Position numbers and translations under genes: made by a program
DNA from: CAXBCP01 sp047638395
GTDB lineage: Bacteria; Pseudomonadota; Alphaproteobacteria; MPNO01; UBA830
Reading direction: 5' to 3'
Length of the DNA: 64,000 nt
Assembly (NCBI GenBank): GCA_047638395.1
Contig: JBLIMV010000017.1
Coordinates: forward strand, 1-64,000
The notes under the pieces: model-generated
Seen by the model: only the letters and a program-made list of their open reading frames with translations
What the model was told of the DNA's origin: nothing
Databases searched by the model: none
In this document: positions 8,484 to 16,241 of the stretch, piece after piece
Layout: each line of letters begins with the position of its first letter
Numbering within the stretch: the first letter of the stretch is position 1

Positions 8484-10319
8484 ATGACTGAACCGGCTAC
8501 CCAGATCGCTCCTGCCAGCGGCGACAAGTTTACTGTCCTGAAGGATGTTTTCGGCTTCGATACGTTCCGGCCGGGGCAGGAAGAAGTCGTCGACACGCTG
8601 TTGGCGGGCCGCAATATCCTCACCGTCATGCCGACGGGATCGGGAAAATCGCTTTGTTTCCAGATACCGTCGCTGGTCACGGGCGGGCTGACCATCGTGG
8701 TCTCCCCCCTCGTCGCGCTGATGGAAGACCAGGTTGCCGCCCTCAAACTGGCGGGGGTCGCCGCGGACACCATCAATTCGTCGCGCAGCCGCGAAGACAA
8801 CGTCAATGCGTGGCGACAGGCTGCGGCGGGCGAGACGCGTCTGCTTTACATGGCGCCCGAACGGCTGATGACCGAGCGCATGCTGGCGGCACTGGCGAAG
8901 CTCGATATCCGGCTGTTTGCGGTCGACGAAGCGCATTGTATCTCGCAATGGGGACCCGCGTTCCGGCCTGAATACGAACAATTGTCGCAGCTGCGCTCGA
9001 TTTTCCCCGGCATTCCCATCGCGGCACTCACCGCGACCGCCGACGCCGTGACCCGCGACGATATCGTGGCGCGCCTGTTCGACGGCGACGCAAAATCAGT
9101 CGTCCTTGGGTTCGACCGGCCCAACATCAAGCTGTCGGTCGACATGAAGCAGGAATGGAAGCGCCAGATGGCGGACTTCCTTGAGCGGCACCGGGGCGAA
9201 AGCGGCATCGTCTATTGCCTGTCCCGCAAAAAGACCGAGGAAGCGGCACAGTATCTGCGCGACCACAACATCAACGCCCTTGCCTACCACGCTGGTATGG
9301 ACGCGGGTATTCGCCGCTCCCACCAGAATACATTTATGACCGACCCCGGCATCGTCATCGTCGCGACCATCGCCTTTGGCATGGGGATCGATAAATCCGA
9401 TGTCCGGTTCGTCCTCCATGTCGACCTGCCCGGCAGTGTCGAGGCCTATTACCAGGAAATCGGCCGCGCCGGACGTGACGGTGCCGACGCCGAGGCGCAT
9501 ATGATCTACGGGCTGCAGGATATCCGTATGCGGCGCATGTTCATCGAAGACGAGGATTCGGGGACGGATCGCAAACGCCGCGAACATAAACGCCTCGACG
9601 CCCTTGTCGGCTATTGCGAAGCGCCCGAATGCCGGCGCCGCTCGCTGCTCGCCTATTTCGGCGAAGAAATCGAAGCCTGCGGCAATTGCGATGTCTGTAT
9701 TGATCCGGTCGAACTGGCGGACGGCACAGAGCTTGGCCAGAAAGTGCTCGCCGCGGTCGACGGGTCGGGCCAGCTTTATGGCGGCGCGCATATCGTTGAT
9801 ATTCTGCGCGGCATGCAGAGTGAGAAACTGCTCAAGGCCGGCCACGACAAACTGCCCGCCTATGGCACCGGCGCCGATCTGCGCAAACCCGAATGGCAGT
9901 CCATTATCCGCCAGCTCGTTGCCGCCGGGTTCCTGAAGCTCGACGTGCAGGGCTATGGCGGGCTCGCGATCACGCCAAAGGGTCAGGACCTGGTGCGCGG
10001 CGAGGAAAGCTTCCGCTACCGTCAGGACACGCTGAAGAAATCACGCGCCGCGAAACGGCGCGTGCGCGATCTGGCGGCGGATGCAGATCTGCCGGAAGCC
10101 GATACCGTATTGCTGACGGCGCTGCGCGCACTCCGGCTGTCCTTTGCCAAGGAACGCGGCGTGCCCGCCTATGTCGTCTTCACCGACCGCTCACTGGTTG
10201 ATATGGCGCGGCGCAAACCGGCCTCCATCGACGAATTTGCCGAGGTTCACGGGGTGGGTGCGGCCAAACTGCGCGATTTTGCCGACCCGTTTCTCGCCGC
10301 GATCAACGGACCGGCCTAA
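8484..10319 (+). CDS. recQ: ATP-dependent DNA helicase RecQ
   Basis: A 611-residue 3'-5' helicase of the RecQ family. Domain order is normal: helicase core with motif I MPTGSGKSLCFQIP, motif II AVDEAHCISQW, motif III LTATAD, and motif VI EIGRAGRDG; then a zinc module with cysteines in YCEAPECRRRS and ACGNCDVC; a winged helix; and a C-terminal HRDC domain ending at HGVGAAKLRDFADPF. One oddity is the aromatic-rich loop after motif II: the usual WGHDFRPEY reads WGPAFRPEY here, replacing the His-Asp pair that couples ATPase to DNA binding in E. coli RecQ. The ATG at 8484 is the only sensible start. Confidence 0.96.
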   Translation: MTEPATQIAPASGDKFTVLKDVFGFDTFRPGQEEVVDTLLAGRNILTVMPTGSGKSLCFQIPSLVTGGLTIVVSPLVALMEDQVAALKLAGVAADTINSSRSREDNVNAWRQAAAGETRLLYMAPERLMTERMLAALAKLDIRLFAVDEAHCISQWGPAFRPEYEQLSQLRSIFPGIPIAALTATADAVTRDDIVARLFDGDAKSVVLGFDRPNIKLSVDMKQEWKRQMADFLERHRGESGIVYCLSRKKTEEAAQYLRDHNINALAYHAGMDAGIRRSHQNTFMTDPGIVIVATIAFGMGIDKSDVRFVLHVDLPGSVEAYYQEIGRAGRDGADAEAHMIYGLQDIRMRRMFIEDEDSGTDRKRREHKRLDALVGYCEAPECRRRSLLAYFGEEIEACGNCDVCIDPVELADGTELGQKVLAAVDGSGQLYGGAHIVDILRGMQSEKLLKAGHDKLPAYGTGADLRKPEWQSIIRQLVAAGFLKLDVQGYGGLAITPKGQDLVRGEESFRYRQDTLKKSRAAKRRVRDLAADADLPEADTVLLTALRALRLSFAKERGVPAYVVFTDRSLVDMARRKPASIDEFAEVHGVGAAKLRDFADPFLAAINGPA

Positions 10320-10416
10320 TCGGGAACGAGACGGGGCGTAATGGGGCCGTCTGTACGCAGCCTCGGTTCGCGTGCTAACTATTTCACACGATAAAAACTC
10401 GAAACAGGAAGAAGCG

Positions 10417-11217
10417 ATGAAAGTCAGCGTCGGGAATTTTGAACTCAATTGCGAAGTCGAGGGTGTCGAAGGCGCTCCCTGGATCACATTCAGCCACGCG
10501 CTGGGCAATAATCTGACCCTGTGGGACGATCAGGTCGAACTACTCAAAGACCGCTTCCGTATCCTGCGTTTCGATCATCGCGGCCATGGCGGGTCCGACT
10601 CGCCGCCCGGCCCCTATTCCTTTGACGATCTCATGGCTGACGCCATCGCCCTGTTAGACCATTTCGGCATTGAAAAGACCCATTGGGTGGGCCTGTCGAT
10701 CGGCGGGATGCTGGGTTATGGCATGGCGCAGAACCACGGTGACCGCCTGCTGTCACTTACCGCCTGCGATTCCCGCCCCGATGCCCCGCCAGAATACGCT
10801 GCCTATTTCCAGTACCGTATCGACACGGCACGCGAAAAAGGCATGGAAGGTGTGGTTGAGCCGACCGTCACGCGCTGGTTCACCCCGGCGACAGTGGCGG
10901 CCAACCCGCCATCGCTGGACAAAGTGCGCAACATGCTGCGGGCAACCAACCCGGTCGGCCATGAAGGTTGCTGCGACGCGCTGAAACGCCTCGCGTTCGG
11001 GCCGGGTCTTGGGAAAATCACCGTACCGACGCTGATCCTCGGCGGTGATGAAGACAAAGGCGCACCGCCCGAGATCCTCGCTGAAACCGCCGCCGCGATC
11101 CCTGATTCCCGCCACGTGGTTATCGAGAAAGCTGGTCATATCGCCAATATAGAGAACCCTGCCGCCGTCAACGCCGCCCTTCTGGCGTTCATGGACGAGC
11201 TCACGGTCGCGGCGTAA
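10417..11217 (+). CDS. Alpha/beta hydrolase, 3-oxoadipate enol-lactonase (PcaD) like
   Basis: A 266-residue alpha/beta hydrolase. It shows the oxyanion stretch FSHALGNNLTLWDDQ, the nucleophile elbow GLSIGG, the acid residue in LILGGDEDKGAPP and the catalytic His in IEKAGHIANIENP. Length and the LGNNLTLWDDQVELL opening fit PcaD, which opens the enol-lactone ring in the beta-ketoadipate path. The ATG at 10417 has AGGAAG ahead of it. It is followed after four bases by a split ThDP-dependent enzyme, an unusual partner for PcaD, so the substrate may differ. No other pca genes are in the window, hence no gene symbol. Confidence 0.82.
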   Translation: MKVSVGNFELNCEVEGVEGAPWITFSHALGNNLTLWDDQVELLKDRFRILRFDHRGHGGSDSPPGPYSFDDLMADAIALLDHFGIEKTHWVGLSIGGMLGYGMAQNHGDRLLSLTACDSRPDAPPEYAAYFQYRIDTAREKGMEGVVEPTVTRWFTPATVAANPPSLDKVRNMLRATNPVGHEGCCDALKRLAFGPGLGKITVPTLILGGDEDKGAPPEILAETAAAIPDSRHVVIEKAGHIANIENPAAVNAALLAFMDELTVAA

Positions 11218-11221
11218 GCCG

Positions 11222-11737
11222 ATGACGGCGCTGGAGGGACCTCGCGGCGCTGACATCATCGACGCCCTGAAACAGGCGGGCGTGTTTCACGTCGCCGCCC
11301 TCCCCGACATCACCACCAGTGCCGGGCTGCTCTGGCCGCTTTCCAAAGACACGGATTTTACCTTCATTCGGCTGAGCAAGGAGGATGAGGGTGTCTCGAT
11401 CTGTGCCGCGCTGAGCTACTGCGAAAAGCGCGCTGTATTGCTGATGCAGCAGACCGGCCTGATGGATTCGCTGAACAATATTCGCGCCGTCGGCTGTGAG
11501 TACGAACAACCGATCTGCATGGTAGTAGGCCTTCTTGGCAAAGAGCCCGACAAGGCACCGACGGAGTCCGCGAGTATCGGTGTGCGGGTGATCGAACCGA
11601 TCCTGGATGCAATGGACATCGACCGCATCCTTATCGAAGGGCCGGAAGATGTTTCGAAACTCCCACCGGCCATCGACCGTGCGTATCAAACATCCCGCCC
11701 GATGGTGGCGCTGATCGGACGGAGGGTCGAGACATGA
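11222..11737 (+). CDS. ThDP-dependent enzyme, PYR-domain subunit (sulfopyruvate decarboxylase alpha-like)
   Basis: A 171-residue protein made only of the pyrimidine-binding (PYR) half of a thiamin-diphosphate enzyme. The conserved glutamate region appears in RLSKEDEGVSICAALSYCEK, and the QQTGLMDSLNNIRAVG segment is that of ComD and phosphonopyruvate decarboxylase N-terminal halves. The active enzyme should be a heteromer with the next gene, which supplies the cofactor diphosphate-binding half; the two reading frames overlap by 4 bases. Known split enzymes of this kind decarboxylate sulfopyruvate (coenzyme M path, taurine metabolism) or phosphonopyruvate. The preceding lactonase-like gene hints at a different 2-oxo acid. 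Confidence 0.8.
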   Translation: MTALEGPRGADIIDALKQAGVFHVAALPDITTSAGLLWPLSKDTDFTFIRLSKEDEGVSICAALSYCEKRAVLLMQQTGLMDSLNNIRAVGCEYEQPICMVVGLLGKEPDKAPTESASIGVRVIEPILDAMDIDRILIEGPEDVSKLPPAIDRAYQTSRPMVALIGRRVET

Positions 11738-12315
11738 TGCAGCGTATGGCCTGTTTCGAGAAAATCGCCGCGATGCGCGACGGCGCAATTGTCGTTGCCA
11801 CATATACATCGGCGTTCGAATGGCACCGGGTGGACCCGGACCCGCTCAACTTCGTCAGCGTCGGGGCGATGGGCCAGGCATCTTCTCATGCGCTCGGCCT
11901 CGCCATCGGTCTGCCCGATCAGAAAATCATCGTGCTCGACGGCGATGGGAGTTTGCTGATGAACCTGTCGACCCTGACAACCATCGCCAATGCGGCACCG
12001 AAGAACCTGATCCATTTCGTCGTTGAAAACGGCACATATGAGGCCAATGGCGGCCACCCGACTCCGGCGCAGGGCAGGGCCGATCTGGCAGGCATGGCGC
12101 GCGCGGCGGGCTATGCTGCGGCACACAGTTATGAAGGACTGAACCAGTTTGCCGCGGACCTGCCAGATCTTCTGGCAGCCCCCGGCCCGGTTTTCGTGGC
12201 CCTGAAGGTCGAAGCAGGCGATGCTCCGCCCCTGAACTACGATTACGACTGGCTACACAGCGCGAACCGACGGCGGGAATTCCGTGAAGCGGTAAAACCA
12301 CTGCTCAAAGACTAG
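11734..12315 (+). CDS. ThDP-dependent enzyme, PP-domain subunit (sulfopyruvate decarboxylase beta-like)
   Basis: A 193-residue protein with the diphosphate-binding (PP) half of a ThDP enzyme. The cofactor motif is complete: GDGS in VLDGDGSLLMNLSTL followed about 30 residues later by the metal Asn in VENGTYEANGG. Upstream, SVGAMGQASSHALGLAIGLP is the usual substrate-side helix. It overlaps the alpha-like gene (ATG at 11734, or the in-frame ATG at 11737), so both chains are made together. Its stop overlaps the stop region of the convergent PaiB-like gene. The reaction is decarboxylation of a 2-oxo acid by family; the substrate is not shown. Confidence 0.82.
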   Translation: MMQRMACFEKIAAMRDGAIVVATYTSAFEWHRVDPDPLNFVSVGAMGQASSHALGLAIGLPDQKIIVLDGDGSLLMNLSTLTTIANAAPKNLIHFVVENGTYEANGGHPTPAQGRADLAGMARAAGYAAAHSYEGLNQFAADLPDLLAAPGPVFVALKVEAGDAPPLNYDYDWLHSANRRREFREAVKPLLKD

Positions 12316-12947
12316 TCGGGGATTTTGGTCGCCACCTCGGCGGCGGCGTCATTTCCCTCAGCGATCAATCCGTCCACGACACCGGCACGGTCCGCCGCGT
12401 TCCGGTTCTGGCTCATCTTCCATTTGCCTTCGAGGGATCTAATCGGGATTTCCAGACCCACGATCCCACCGACCATCTTTTCAAGATAGTCCGCCGGTGC
12501 ATCGGCTACTGCCCATGGCGTGTCGCGGCCGGTTTCCTGATGATCGGTCAGCGCATTGAGATGCGCCAGCAACCAGTCAGTATCCTGGATCGCGCGCATT
12601 GTGCCGCGTGCATGAACGATGATGTAGTTCCACGTCGGCACGACTTTGCCGTGCTCGGCCTTGGACGGATACCAGGACGGCGTCACGTAGTGTTCGGGGC
12701 CCTGAAAGACGATCAGGACATCGGCATCGGGATCGGGATCATTTTCCGACCAAAGCGGGTTTGGCCTCGCCACATGTGCCCGCAACGTCCCCGGCGTGCC
12801 GTCTTCACCCGGTTCGAGCGCAAACGGAATGTGATTTGCCTCCGGTCCGTCTGCACCGACAGAGATCAACGTTGCAAAAGGATGCGCACGCATCACGTCG
12901 TGCATGACGTCGATGCGGTCTTCGCTGAAGTGTTTCGGTCGGTACAC
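12312..12947 (-). CDS. PaiB-like FMN-binding split-barrel protein
   Basis: A 211-residue member of the FMN-binding negative transcriptional regulator (PaiB) family. Nearly every family block is present: VYRPKHFSE at the start, ANHIPFAL, LRAHVARPNPLW, YVTPSWYPSK, VVPTWNYIIVHARG and GKWKMSQNR near the end. The frame is open to 13064 inside the upstream gene, but the GTG at 12947 gives the canonical (M/V)YxPxHF start and is preceded by GAGG, so I choose it. It follows the 2-oxoglutarate oxygenase by 22 bases and is probably in the same operon. PaiB controls sporulation and protease genes in Bacillus; in proteobacteria a flavin-linked enzymatic role is equally likely. Confidence 0.85.
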   Translation of the reverse strand: MYRPKHFSEDRIDVMHDVMRAHPFATLISVGADGPEANHIPFALEPGEDGTPGTLRAHVARPNPLWSENDPDPDADVLIVFQGPEHYVTPSWYPSKAEHGKVVPTWNYIIVHARGTMRAIQDTDWLLAHLNALTDHQETGRDTPWAVADAPADYLEKMVGGIVGLEIPIRSLEGKWKMSQNRNAADRAGVVDGLIAEGNDAAAEVATKIPD

Positions 12948-12969
12948 TGAACCTCGCGGCGTCCCGATC

Positions 12970-13803
12970 TTAGGACCAGTAGATAAAATTCCCATCGGGC
13001 ATCCGCCCGATATAGGTACTGACACCCATCCGGCGCTGGCCTTCATCAACCGCTGTCCATTCATGCGGATTGTGGGAATTGAACATCACCACATCGCCCT
13101 TGGCCGGGGTATAGACATGCGTTTCGGCGCCATCGACATAAGATCGGCTGAAGCCCTCGATTTCGACCTTGCCCCCTGGCACCGTCTGCACCCGGTAGGG
13201 GCGGTTATGCAGCGTTGTCTTGCCACCCTCACCCTCTACATGGCTGGCAAAGAAGTTCCAGGTGATCTGGCTGGCGACCTGGCTAATCATATATTCCCGC
13301 GCGCTGTACATGGTGACATCGGCATGAAGGGTGCCGCCGCCGCTGGTCTCTCGGATGATGCCGGCATAGTAGCGCCCGTGACCGGGTTCTTCGGCGAGGG
13401 TCAGACTGTGTTCGGGATAAAGATCACGGATCAGCGCCCATATGCGCTCGAACGGGTTCCAGGTCATATGCGACAGCACGGCTTCATGCTCGCGCCAGGC
13501 CTGTTCGACCTCGGCAAAATAGGCGTCTTTCGATTCCTGGCGCTTTTCGAACTGGGTGAGGCCGACATATCGCGGCGGCATAACAAGGCCCGGTACCTTA
13601 TAGGTCTTGTTCAGGCCGACATGATCCATCGCAGCGACCATTTCGTCGCATTCGGCATCGGTCGCAAAGCTCTTGATGCGCAGGCAGGGTATTTCGAACG
13701 CACAGAGCGCGTCGAACGAGTCCCGCGTCAGCGGCGGCTCTGCATGGCTTTTCCACCGGGGCCGTTCCGTCCCGGTCGCGCTTTGCGTAGTGGCTGTTTG
13801 CAT
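12970..13803 (-). CDS. 2-oxoglutarate/Fe(II)-dependent oxygenase-like protein
   Basis: A 277-residue protein with a double-stranded beta-helix oxygenase pattern. The iron-binding triad can be placed as H and D in GGTLHADVTMYSA and the distal H in FNSHNPHEWTAV, with the 2-oxoglutarate-binding Arg in QRRMGVSTYIGR. The N-terminal half is helical and has no further recognisable domain. It resembles prolyl-hydroxylase-like or phytanoyl-type enzymes without close match to a known one. It lies between a flavin monooxygenase and the PaiB-like gene on the same strand, so it probably belongs to a small oxidative catabolic or tailoring operon. Substrate unknown. Confidence 0.72.
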   Translation of the reverse strand: MQTATTQSATGTERPRWKSHAEPPLTRDSFDALCAFEIPCLRIKSFATDAECDEMVAAMDHVGLNKTYKVPGLVMPPRYVGLTQFEKRQESKDAYFAEVEQAWREHEAVLSHMTWNPFERIWALIRDLYPEHSLTLAEEPGHGRYYAGIIRETSGGGTLHADVTMYSAREYMISQVASQITWNFFASHVEGEGGKTTLHNRPYRVQTVPGGKVEIEGFSRSYVDGAETHVYTPAKGDVVMFNSHNPHEWTAVDEGQRRMGVSTYIGRMPDGNFIYWS

Positions 13804-13830
13804 CGGACTTTCTCCTAACGCCTCGACCGG

Positions 13831-14868
13831 TCAGAGATCCGCCAGCTTGGGCATCACTTCTTCTCCGAACAGAGCAATCGACCGCATGGCGTCTTCGTGC
13901 GCCATGTCACCGATGTTAAAGGCCATGACCATATAATTCACCCCCAATGCATCGATCTGTTCAGCAAGCTGTTCGCGCACGGTCTCGGGCGACCCCGCGA
14001 TATGGACACCACCGGCGATTGCCTTTTCGACAGTATCGACCGTATTCCGGGCAAAACTCGGCCCCTCGACATTATTTTCGCGCCACAGCTTGGTCAGACT
14101 GGCATGCCAGACCTTGTAGGCGGGACCGGCAATCTTCAGCGCTGCCTCATCGGTCTCGGCGACGGTTACCTGGCGACTGATACCGATGGCCGCACCGCCC
14201 GGGAACGGTCGCTGCGCGCCGGCGGTGCTACCGCGTTTGGCATAAGCTTCGCGATACGCTGCGATATTCGCCTTCGCCATCTCAACGCCGCCCAGCGTGC
14301 AATAGTGAAAACCGTTTTCACCGGCATACCGGCTGCCATCGGGGTTCGAAGACGGGTACCAGAGCGGCGGATGGGGCTCCTGCAACGGCCGCAATTCCAT
14401 TGGCACGTCTGTGTAATTGAAATGCTTTCCCTCGTAGGAGAGCTTGTCGTGTGTCATCCCCTCGATCAGCACTTCAAGCGCTTCGCCGTAAACAGCGCGC
14501 GCGGTCTCCGGATCATAATTGTGATAGTTGAGTTCGAACGGCGATACCCCGCGACCCACACCCAGTTCCATCCGGCCATTCGAGAGATGATCGAACATAC
14601 CGACCTCCTCGATCAGGCGAAGCGGCGAATAGAGGGGCAGCAGATAGGTCAGCGGCCCAAGACGGATATTGGTTGTCGCCTGGGCGACAGCGCCGAGAAA
14701 CACGCCCGGGACAGGCACCATATTGAGCGGCGTCGCATGATGTTCCGCCACGTGATAGGCGTAAAAACCAAGCCGGTCCGCGGCGGCAACGTATTCCACC
14801 CTTTGTGCGAACTGCTCTGCCAACGGACGGCCGGACTTGTCGACATGATCGAAGACACCGAATTTCAT
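13831..14868 (-). CDS. LLM-class (luciferase-like) flavin-dependent oxidoreductase
   Basis: A 345-residue TIM-barrel monooxygenase of the bacterial luciferase-like superfamily. Family marks are FYAYHVAEHHATP after the first strand, NIRLGPLTYLLPLYSPLRLIEE, the NGRMELGVGRGVSPFE loop and PPLWYPSSNP. Such enzymes use FMNH2 from a separate reductase, or F420, to oxidise alkanals, amines or sulfonates. It is the first gene of the minus-strand group that continues into the oxygenase and the PaiB-like flavoprotein 27 bases downstream; the latter might supply or bind flavin. Substrate not deducible. Confidence 0.88.
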   Translation of the reverse strand: MKFGVFDHVDKSGRPLAEQFAQRVEYVAAADRLGFYAYHVAEHHATPLNMVPVPGVFLGAVAQATTNIRLGPLTYLLPLYSPLRLIEEVGMFDHLSNGRMELGVGRGVSPFELNYHNYDPETARAVYGEALEVLIEGMTHDKLSYEGKHFNYTDVPMELRPLQEPHPPLWYPSSNPDGSRYAGENGFHYCTLGGVEMAKANIAAYREAYAKRGSTAGAQRPFPGGAAIGISRQVTVAETDEAALKIAGPAYKVWHASLTKLWRENNVEGPSFARNTVDTVEKAIAGGVHIAGSPETVREQLAEQIDALGVNYMVMAFNIGDMAHEDAMRSIALFGEEVMPKLADL

Positions 14869-14936
14869 TCTTTTTATCCCGTCATAAATGTACGGGTTGT
14901 TTTTAGCGGATTCCGGCGCGGTGGGAAATGCCGCAG

Positions 14937-16241
14937 CTAGTCTTCGCGGAACGCCCGGTTGAAACTCTCGGCAACCGGTTTCATGAAATAACCAAGTGCT
15001 GTGTTGGCGCCCGTTACAATCATCACTTCAGCCTGCATACCGGGTTGAAGGGTGACACCACCGAGGCTTGCCTGAATGCCTGCGGGAAGTCCGATACGTG
15101 CCAGATAGTAGCCTTCCGGCGTAAACTGATCGCTTAGCCGGTCGGCAGAGACCGAGACGACTTCGCCATCAACCGGCACACTGTTGCGCTGGCTGAGAGC
15201 AGTGAAGCGCACCTGGGCTGCCAGCCCTGCGCGCACAATATCGATATCCTGCGGGCTGACCTTGGCTTCAACGATGAGGCGGCTATCGGTCGGGACGATA
15301 TCCATAATCGCTTCGCCCGCCGCGATAACACCGCCGGTCGTCGCCACTTTCAGACCGACGACGGTCCCGCCGATGGGTGCGCGAATCTCCGTCCGCGACA
15401 GCACATCGCTCGACGCGCTCCGTCGCTCGCCAAGATCGTGAAGCTGGGATTCAACCTCACGCATTTCGCGCACGACTTCATTCAGGCGTTCGGTCTTCAA
15501 TTCCTCGATTTTGAGTTGGGTTTCCCCGATCGATTGCTGGGCGCGGGCGACCGCCGCGACGTTCCTGCCACGACCACCGCCAATTTCCGCGGCGCGACGC
15601 TGAAGTGCCAACAATCTCGGTTTGGCGACCAGGCCGCGCTCGACGAGCGACCGGATGCCGGAGAGTTCTTCCTCGATCAGGGCAAGCTGGCGGTCGTCGG
15701 CCCTGATTTGAGCCCGCAGACCGCTAATTTCTGTCCGGACCTGCGCATCGCGTTTACGGAGCAGGGCCGTCTTGCTGGCAAGCGAATTGCGCCGTGCTTC
15801 AAAAATCCGTCGCTGCCCGTCCATCGCCGCGCTGACCTGCGTATCTTTTACCGCCGCACGCATATCTGCAGGGAAGCTTAGTGTTTTAGCCCCGTCGCGC
15901 TCTGCCGTCAGCCGCGCGGCCAGGCTTCGTGCTGCGATAGACCGGCCATCGACGAGCGACAGCATGGCCTGCGCCTGGGTTTGTTGGAGGCGCACCAGGA
16001 CCTGACCGGCTTTGACGACCGAGCCGTCCTTGACGAGAATATCGCTGACGATGCCACCTTCGAAATGCTGGATCGTCTTACGCCGGCCATCGACCATCAC
16101 CTCGCCGGAAGCGATTGCGGCTGTGTTCAGGGGAGCGATCGCCGCCCAGATGCCGAAAATACCGAAAAACACGGCAATAATAGCGGCGCCGACGATGACG
16201 ACACGGCCGACGGGCGGTTTTTCGAGTTCAATATCAGCCAA
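14937..16241 (-). CDS. Type I secretion membrane-fusion (HlyD/PrtE-family) adaptor
   Basis: A 434-residue periplasmic adaptor. One N-terminal membrane helix (residues about 12-36) is followed by the split biotinyl/lipoyl motif (VMVDGRRKTIQHFEGGIV, then TEIRAPIGGTVVGL), a long coiled-coil hairpin rich in Arg, Glu and Gln between them, and a C-terminal beta-barrel region with LQPGMQAEVMI. It links the inner-membrane ABC transporter, whose gene overlaps it by 8 bases, with a TolC-type outer-membrane channel that is not in this window. The divergent neighbour is a large RTX metalloprotease, the natural cargo. Confidence 0.93.
   Translation of the reverse strand: MADIELEKPPVGRVVIVGAAIIAVFFGIFGIWAAIAPLNTAAIASGEVMVDGRRKTIQHFEGGIVSDILVKDGSVVKAGQVLVRLQQTQAQAMLSLVDGRSIAARSLAARLTAERDGAKTLSFPADMRAAVKDTQVSAAMDGQRRIFEARRNSLASKTALLRKRDAQVRTEISGLRAQIRADDRQLALIEEELSGIRSLVERGLVAKPRLLALQRRAAEIGGGRGRNVAAVARAQQSIGETQLKIEELKTERLNEVVREMREVESQLHDLGERRSASSDVLSRTEIRAPIGGTVVGLKVATTGGVIAAGEAIMDIVPTDSRLIVEAKVSPQDIDIVRAGLAAQVRFTALSQRNSVPVDGEVVSVSADRLSDQFTPEGYYLARIGLPAGIQASLGGVTLQPGMQAEVMIVTGANTALGYFMKPVAESFNRAFRED

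Noticed and set aside
12904..13818. Plus-strand open frame of 304 codons
   Set aside because: Antisense to the 2-oxoglutarate oxygenase; no family features.
13897..14940. Plus-strand open frame of 347 codons
   Set aside because: Shadow of the flavin monooxygenase at 13831-14868, which has clear family motifs.
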